Below are positions 58,236 through 64,000 of a DNA stretch of 64,000 bases, piece by piece. A program made the translations under genes and the position numbers. Numbering within the stretch: the first letter of the stretch is position 1; each line of letters begins with the position of its first letter. Source of the DNA: Piliocolobus tephrosceles (Eukaryota > Chordata > Mammalia > Primates > Cercopithecidae); the NCBI RefSeq assembly GCF_002776525.5, contig NC_045434.1:118963075-119027074 (forward strand). The letters are read 5' to 3'. The notes under the pieces were generated by a model that saw only the letters and a list, made by a program, of their open reading frames with translations, searched no databases and was not told where the DNA came from.

Positions 58236-58879
58236 TTTAAATAGGCCTAACCTCACAGTAGATAACAGATTAATTGCTTTTGATACATTGTTATAGTATT
58301 CTGTTCTGATTTAACTGGAATAGTTATTTGTTTAGACAATAGGTAGTCTGTTTTACTCTATTTGCTAGTCTAAGATTTTGCCTCTGTTGGGGCTGTATGA
58401 GTATACCAAAATTCTACCAACTTTCAATCCCTTCAGCTAGAAACATCCCAAGAACTTTGAAAATACCACAACATTTTCAAGAATAAATTATACTTTCCAT
58501 GTTCACAAAGTGTTTTATACCTATTTCCATTTTTAATTGTCTCTTTAGAATAATTGCATTTCTGTTCTATGACAGATAAAAAAGTAAGATCTTTTATAAT
58601 GGAAAGAACTGAGTATGCTATAGGTTAATGAAAATAAATACAATACAAAAATAATAATGAAAAATGTTTTGTTCATTAAAATATATCATTAACCTTGAAA
58701 GGCAGTTGAAATAGAGGAAATATGTTTGTAATACATGTATCTAGAAAGAAACTTGTTTCCAGTTTGTATAAATAACTGAATAATCAATGTAATGAACAGC
58801 TCAGTTAAAAAAATAATGAAATATTTATATATCTACTTCATAAAAGAGGATTTTAAAATGGTTGATAAATGTCAAAAAA
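58236..58879. other. Unassigned AT-rich sequence
   Basis: No gene or repeat recognised. Confidence 0.5.
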
Positions 58880-60150
58880 AGTGCACAATTTCACTGATCA
58901 TCTAGTTTTTGCCTTGTCTTTTGAAAACTTTGTTTGTAGGAATTATTTATATAACAAATTATTTGTCATATATTTATTACAAATACTTTCTTCCCATATA
59001 TTAGTTGTGCTATTGTTTGGATATTTGTCTCCACCCAAATCACACATTGAATTGTAATCCTCAATGCTGGAGGTAGGGACTCATGGGAGGTGTTTGAGGC
59101 ACGGGGGCGGATCCCTCATGGCTTGGTGCTTTCTTTGTTATAGCGAGATCTTTCAAATTCTGAGGTCCTTTAAAAGTTGTACCACCTCCCCCAACCCCAT
59201 TGTCTCTCTTTCTCTTGATTCTGCTTTGGCCGTGTGACATGCTTGCTGCCCCTTCACCTTCTACCATGATTCTAAACTTCCTGAGACCTCCCTAGAAGTC
59301 CAGCAGATGCCAGCACCATGCTTCCTGTAAAGCCTGCATAATCATGAACCAATTAAACCTCTTTTCTTTATACATTACCCAGTTTCATGTATTTCTTCAG
59401 AGCAATGCAAGAACAGCCTAATACAACTTGCCTAACAGATTTTTTAAAAAGTGTTCTTTGAAGAGTAGATGTTTAAATTTTAAGTTGTTTATAATTTTTT
59501 AATGATACTTTTTCCTTTAGGCTAAGAAAAATATGTCTGATTTTTCAGATTGCAAGGTTGCAGATACAATATATAATGTTTGTTTCTAGGAGTCTTATTG
59601 TTTTTTAAGTCTATAATCTTTCTTATATTAATAGTCTTATATTTTCTGAAGTATGTATCTATGCTAATTTGCTATTGTATGCTGCAAAATTTGTACAAAT
59701 AATGTTTGCTCTGTCTACTGACTTGCCTTGCATGGACTTCTTTGTTAAAAATAAACGTACTGTTATGTATCAGTCTATTTATTGACTCCTTTTTCATTTA
59801 TCTATTAGTCTGTAGTTATACAAAACCTCACTAAACTATGTATAAGAAGTCTACTAAAATTTCAGTTATTCCAGTTATCCTACATTCTTGGCATTTCCAT
59901 ATAAATTTTAGAACAAGCTTATCAATTTCTACAGAACAGCTTTTAAGATTTTTGTTTGTTATTTTGCCAAGTCTGTAGTTTTTTTTTAGTGGGAGTCAAC
60001 ATAATATTGAGTCTTCCAAACCATTTCCATAGTATACAGGCAAATTATTTAGATGTTTAAAAATTTGGCTTAAATACATTTTCTTGAACTTTTGTGCATC
60101 TTTTATTAAATTTATTTTTAGGCATTAATTTTGCATACCATTTTCATTGG
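58880..60150 (-). mobile_element. L1ME/L1M4-type fragment, split by MST LTR
   Basis: Reverse-orientation L1 words: 'ttttgccttgtcttttgaaa', 'agtctgtagttatacaaaac', 'tggcatttccatataaattt', 'aatattgagtcttccaaacc'. It is interrupted by the MST LTR at 59006-59425. No coding frame. Confidence 0.6.
59006..59425 (+). mobile_element. MST-type MaLR solo LTR
   Basis: 'gctattgtttggatatttgt', 'ccacccaaatcacacattga', 'gggactcatgggaggtgttt', 'ccttctaccatgattctaaa' and 'aattaaacctcttttcttta', ending 'cagcctaataca'. 'agttg' before and 'acttg' after may be the 5-bp duplication. Confidence 0.88.
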
Positions 60151-60159
60151 CATTATTTT

Positions 60160-60610
60160 TTAGCTTTATTTTTAATAGCAAAAAATAAAATACAAGGCAA
60201 TGTCCAGCAATAGGAGAAATTATAAGCAAATTGTGGTATATACATACAGTGAGATACATCTCAGCAATACAAAGAACAAGCTGCTAATGTATGCAAAAAT
60301 ATAGAAGATTCAGCAAATCATATGTTAGGAAAAATAATCCTGATACGAAAAGGATATACTCGTCCGTGTTAATAGAAATCAGAGTGGTGCTTGTTTATAG
60401 CTGGGTGGGGGATGTCTGAAAAAAAGCACCAGCAAACTTCCCAGGATGCAGGAAATATTCTATAAGTTGACTTTGGTGGAACACGAATGTATACATTTGT
60501 CAAATCTCATTAAAAAGCACTCTTCTGTTTATATTACTATATATAATTATACAGCCATATAAACATGTTTATCTAAGTAAAGCATTAAAAGTGAAAATAA
60601 AAACATTATT
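60160..60610 (+). mobile_element. L1ME-type 3' end, plus strand
   Basis: 'caaattgtggtatatacata', 'cagtgagatacatctcagca', 'agaaatcagagtggtgcttg' and 'gaatgtatacatttgtcaaa' follow the L1ME 3' region. It lies immediately next to the minus-strand L1ME piece, so two copies or an inverted copy meet near 60155. Confidence 0.7.
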
Positions 60611-61900
60611 GAAAAAAGGAAGCTGAGAAACAGGTAGCTAGGTAACACTTTAATTTTGGATGTTGAAATATCAACTATTGTTTTAAAATGTGCCTGTGAT
60701 TTTTTTTAACTCATTTAAATTGGATATCTTAAGTCATAAAAACACAGAAATCACGGTCATAAAGTAAAAAGTATTTACTTACAGTTTCCTAGATTCAAGA
60801 ATTTTAGCCAACCACATAGAGCAACACAGAAAGGATCAAGGTCAGTCAGGAGGCAGAGAGAGTGAGGGGAAAGAATGGGTGAGAACCTTTATTGTGTTTG
60901 TTGCAGAATGGAATTGTCAGGGCAAGACCAGCAGGATATGCAGGTTTAGGATGAGCTGGTTTAAATACTTGCAGCGAGTTCCAGGTTGTAAGGGCTATCC
61001 TGAGTGTCTGGTAGCTGGCCCTACCAGATTAGAGCTAGGGAATATTGGTAATGAGTGTGAGAGCCTGACAAAGGTGGTAACTGGGGGATATAGACTTTGC
61101 TATATTGGTTTACACAGAAAAGCACACTTTCATAGGAGTTGTTTGCTATCTCTAGGAATTAGCTAGCTATGAGAGGGACAGTCTCTCCAGGGTCAGCAAG
61201 ATCCCAAGATGTGAAAACATTACAGAATATAGAAAATAAAAAGCATGATTAATATATCCATCATAAGATGCATAATAACTTGTTTTTCTTAACAAACAGG
61301 TCTAAGGATCTTAAAACCAATGAAAGTCATATTACTGTTACTGAGCCATCAATGATCTCACTGCCCAATGTGCATCAAGGCCAATACCATGGCATGGACT
61401 TTTGGGAAAAACAAAGTTTTATTGCATGCCAACCCACAAGAAGTTACCAGAAAACACTCAAATCAGTTTCCCTGAGCTGGTGTTTGGGCCTAGTTTTATA
61501 AGCATAAGGTAATGAGGTGAGATCTAATAGGATATTGCAATGAGGTGATGCCAGGAGGCATAATCTGATTGAATCCTGCCTTGGGGTTACACCTTGGCTA
61601 CATCTGATTGGATTTTGGATGCCGTCATGTGGTGTCCACTTCTTAATTCCATCCCTGCCCCTCAGTCCAAGCATTTAGGTCCCTCCTGTGGTTGCACACT
61701 TGGTTCATCTGGGCATGCTAAAGTTATGTGACCTTCAACATGGTGGTCCTTGGCAACTGAAAACAACACACAACTTTGTTACTTACAAGTTGAGCCAGAT
61801 TGGTCTGGAGTGGCTACATTACTATGCTAGGCAAAAACTCAAAATGCCAGTCAAGATCTTGCATTATAGCTCGGAGGTTTGAGGAAAAGGATTGCTAATA
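60611..61900 (-). repeat. LTR-like sequence, unclassified
   Basis: Two places carry reverse-strand polyadenylation signals in a plausible LTR setting: 'cctttattgtgtttg' near 60886 and 'gttttattgcatgcc' near 61415. The second is followed on the plus strand by 'gttaccagaaaacactcaaa', 'ctggtgtttgggcctagttt' and a moderately GC-rich stretch. I cannot name a family or define ends. No coding frame above 95 codons. Confidence 0.35.
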
Positions 61901-62056
61901 TGCATTTGACAGCACCAAGGGAAATTTACCTAAACAAAGACTTAGAAGATATTTACTTATCTAACTTGAGCCACTCTGATGTAAGGGAGCAAAGAACAGT
62001 GGGAAATACTTTTTCTCCAGATAAGAGATCCTTGAGCCTTTTGCTATTTATGCTAG

Positions 62057-62059
62057 ATC

Positions 62060-62090
<31 letters not shown>

Positions 62091-62098
62091 GAGAGAGT
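62057..62098. repeat. Poly(A)/(GA)n simple repeat
   Basis: About 20 A followed by about nine GA units. Confidence 0.95.
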
Positions 62099-62783
62099 TT
62101 CACACATGTGAACTCACTTTTCAGTGAACAGTGAGTAAAAACTCTTAAATGAGCTATATTCCTTATTTACTGCTTTTTATCATTCTTTATGAATATACAC
62201 AAGGACAGAATGCCCAATGGAAAAACCAGACAAAGGTCTTAGAATCCCCTTAAAGTCAATGGAGCGACTTATGACAGATTTCTTTATTTTCTACCCCAGT
62301 TCTATGCACTTCATTTTCTTGACCATAAGCAAGACCTAAGAAAACCTCCCACTGCTCCCTTGGTTGAGAAACCAGGTCAGTGCCTTTGCCTGCTTGTTGT
62401 TCAGGTCAAGCAGCCTCTCATACAGTACCAGCTGACGGAAAGGCCATGGAACCTGAGTGAATGATGTAAGACTCTGACTTTCCCAGTGGCTGCCTGCAGA
62501 AAATTGGTATTACAATCTGGAAGAGCAAGACACGTACATTCCTGTGAGGACCACATGGACCAATGAAACAGTAGGTTTAGTTTGAAGCCAGAGAATATCT
62601 ATGTCTCCCTTCTTTCCCTAGATATATACTGTTTTATAACAGTTCATATTTGCCTTTATGATTATGTCCTATAGGACTAAAGAATTAGCTCTGTTTATAA
62701 CAATCCCATGTCATTTCAGTAAGGCACTTCCCATAAACTGTTAACATGTAAGTTTTGCTTCAGGTTCTGTTTTTGACTTAAAG
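62099..62783. other. Unassigned sequence
   Basis: No gene, RNA or repeat recognised. Confidence 0.45.
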
Positions 62784-62795
62784 AAATCTTGTTAG
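62784..62795. repeat. Target duplication of trimeric Alu, left copy
   Basis: 'aaatcttgttag', identical to 63231-63242. Confidence 0.9.
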
Positions 62796-63230
62796 GCCAG
62801 TATGGTGGCTCACACCTGTAATTCCAGCACTTTGGGAGGCAAGGGCAGGCGGATAACTTAAGGCCAGGAGTTCAAGAGTAGCCTGGCCAACATGGTGAAA
62901 CCCTGTCTCTATTAGAAATACAAAAAAGTTAACCAGGTGTGGTGGCTCACACCTGTAATCCCAGCAATTTAGAGGCCGAAGTAGGTGGATCACTTGAGGC
63001 CAGGAGTTTGAGACCAGCCTGGTCAACATGGCGAAACTCCATCTCTACTAAAAATACAAAAATTATCTGGGCATGGTGGTGCACATCCGTAGTCCCAAAT
63101 TTGGGAGGCTGAGGCAGGAGAATCTCTTGAATCTAGAAGGCAGAGATTTCAATGAGTCGAGATCATGCCACTGCACTCCAGCTTAAGTGCTAAAGTGAGA
63201 CTCTGTTTCAACAACAACAACAACAACAAC
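62796..63230 (+). mobile_element. Trimeric Alu: left monomer, left monomer, right monomer
   Basis: An Alu left arm (62796 to about 62930) runs into 'ttaaccaggtgtggtggctc', then a second left arm ('acctgtaatcccagcaattt') followed by a right arm and an (AAC)n tail (63210-63230). A single perfect 12-bp direct repeat flanks the whole. The fusion point is the word shared by the starts of the left and right arms (gg-cgtggtggc). The minus-strand 83-codon frame inside is an Alu artefact. Confidence 0.9.
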
Positions 63231-63242
63231 AAATCTTGTTAG
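63231..63242. repeat. Target duplication of trimeric Alu, right copy
   Basis: 'aaatcttgttag', directly after the AAC tail. Confidence 0.9.
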
Positions 63243-64000
63243 AATTAGGAGTGGAATAGAAATACACACTGCTAGAAGTGAAATAAGACAGTTACTACCA
63301 TGAATTAGAGAAAAGCAGTAGCACATTGGAGTTACATTGTCTTTTTAACTGATACTCTATACAGTTTAAAAATGAACTTTATTACGTATATTCCAACCAA
63401 ACTTCTAATTTTTTTTGTTTTTTTTTTTTTTTTGTTTTTTTTGATGAAGTGTGCGTGCTGAAGGATGCTTTCCTCCAAGTTCTTCAGTCTGATTCCAAAA
63501 TGGAAACCTAACCAAACTCCTGAGTAGACACAAATTGATTGATTCATCTCTTAATCTTAAGTATGTGATTCCATTTAGAATAATCTATTCTATTTAGATT
63601 AATCACTTAGAGATGAAAAAGAATGTTAAATATTGGGTTGTCTTTGATTTGTCACATATTTTTCATTCGTGATTTATTTGCATCACTTTTTCTGGTATTT
63701 ACTTGACAATAAAAAGCTTTTCATGAGAACTACAGGTTCAGGTTAATTTTCTTTTATAAATTCTGACTGAGTTTTTCTCATTCACAGAATATTGACAATA
63801 AAGAGCAACAGTATTTCAGTCTCCAATGCAACCAAAATATGCAAATCATTTAGGCTCTTTGATCTTATTATTTTAAAACTGTTGAATATTTTTATAAAGA
63901 TTAACCCAGTCCCAGTGCATATTTAAATTTGAATAATTAATGTAATTTACTTAATGCCCTAAATTCTCTACTGTTTGGTTCCAAATAATAAAGATATTTA
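63243..64000. other. Unassigned AT-rich sequence with a poly(T)/G-interrupted run
   Basis: No gene recognised. A T-rich run interrupted by G lies at about 63410-63442. Confidence 0.5.

Noticed and set aside
1..64000. CRISPR arrays, bacterial operons, prophage or other prokaryotic systems
   Set aside because: No spaced direct repeats of that kind and no long frames. The whole window is primate interspersed repeats.
1..64000. tRNA, rRNA or snRNA genes
   Set aside because: No cloverleaf-type A/B box pair outside Alu left arms was seen by eye. A covariance search (tRNAscan-SE, Infernal) would be decisive.

Overview
The window is repeat-dense, AT-rich mammalian DNA with no host protein-coding gene, tRNA, rRNA or CRISPR array that I can support. 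Two kinds of element point to an Old World monkey (cercopithecid). The L1 3' ends near 5.9 and 25.6 kb carry 'cagcacccatcaattcatc' and 'atatcaggtataactcccc', which I associate with Old World monkey L1s. The Alu at 49.16-49.45 kb carries changes I associate with the monkey-specific AluYR group. Two runs of N (400 and 100 bases) are assembly gaps, and both lie inside L1 copies.

Layout. 0-5.8 kb: a decayed L1M, a hAT-like DNA transposon and unassigned sequence. 5.86-10.67 kb: a minus-strand L1 that still has its 5' UTR, ORF1 and most of ORF2, but with a gap, a frameshift and a stop codon. 10.7-15.2 kb: a pair of 158-bp duplicated segments, an L1 with a 5' inversion (twin priming) and an Alu. 15.2-17.9 kb: L1M remains. 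17.9-34.05 kb: one old minus-strand L1M carrying a nest of later insertions. In it sit an Alu, two MaLR (MST/THE1-like) LTRs and a Tigger-like element. The first MaLR LTR was split by a class I endogenous retrovirus (19.21-29.96 kb, minus strand, 4-bp target duplication). The retrovirus was itself split near its nucleocapsid zinc knuckle by a young 5'-truncated L1.

34-48.8 kb: unassigned AT-rich DNA, more L1M fragments, an 85-bp tandem duplication, an Alu with a long pyrimidine tail, an old LTR-like stretch and a striking 33-bp-stem inverted repeat. 48.82-53.53 kb: a Tigger1 DNA transposon holding a monkey-type Alu, an older Alu fragment and a 1.86-kb poly(A)-tailed retrocopy of an unidentified transcript. 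53.5-64 kb: Alus, an L1 fragment with a gap, MLT1/MST LTRs, L1ME fragments, LTR-like sequence and a three-monomer Alu flanked by a perfect target duplication.

The coding remnants are transposase, L1 ORF1/ORF2 and retroviral gag/pro/pol/env. All are broken or partial and none makes a working system. What the window offers is a layered insertion history that can be ordered, plus a few small structures (the hairpin, the 158-bp duplicate pair, the retrocopy, the leader tandem repeat) that standard categories do not explain. Repeat-family names rest on remembered consensus features, not on a database search.
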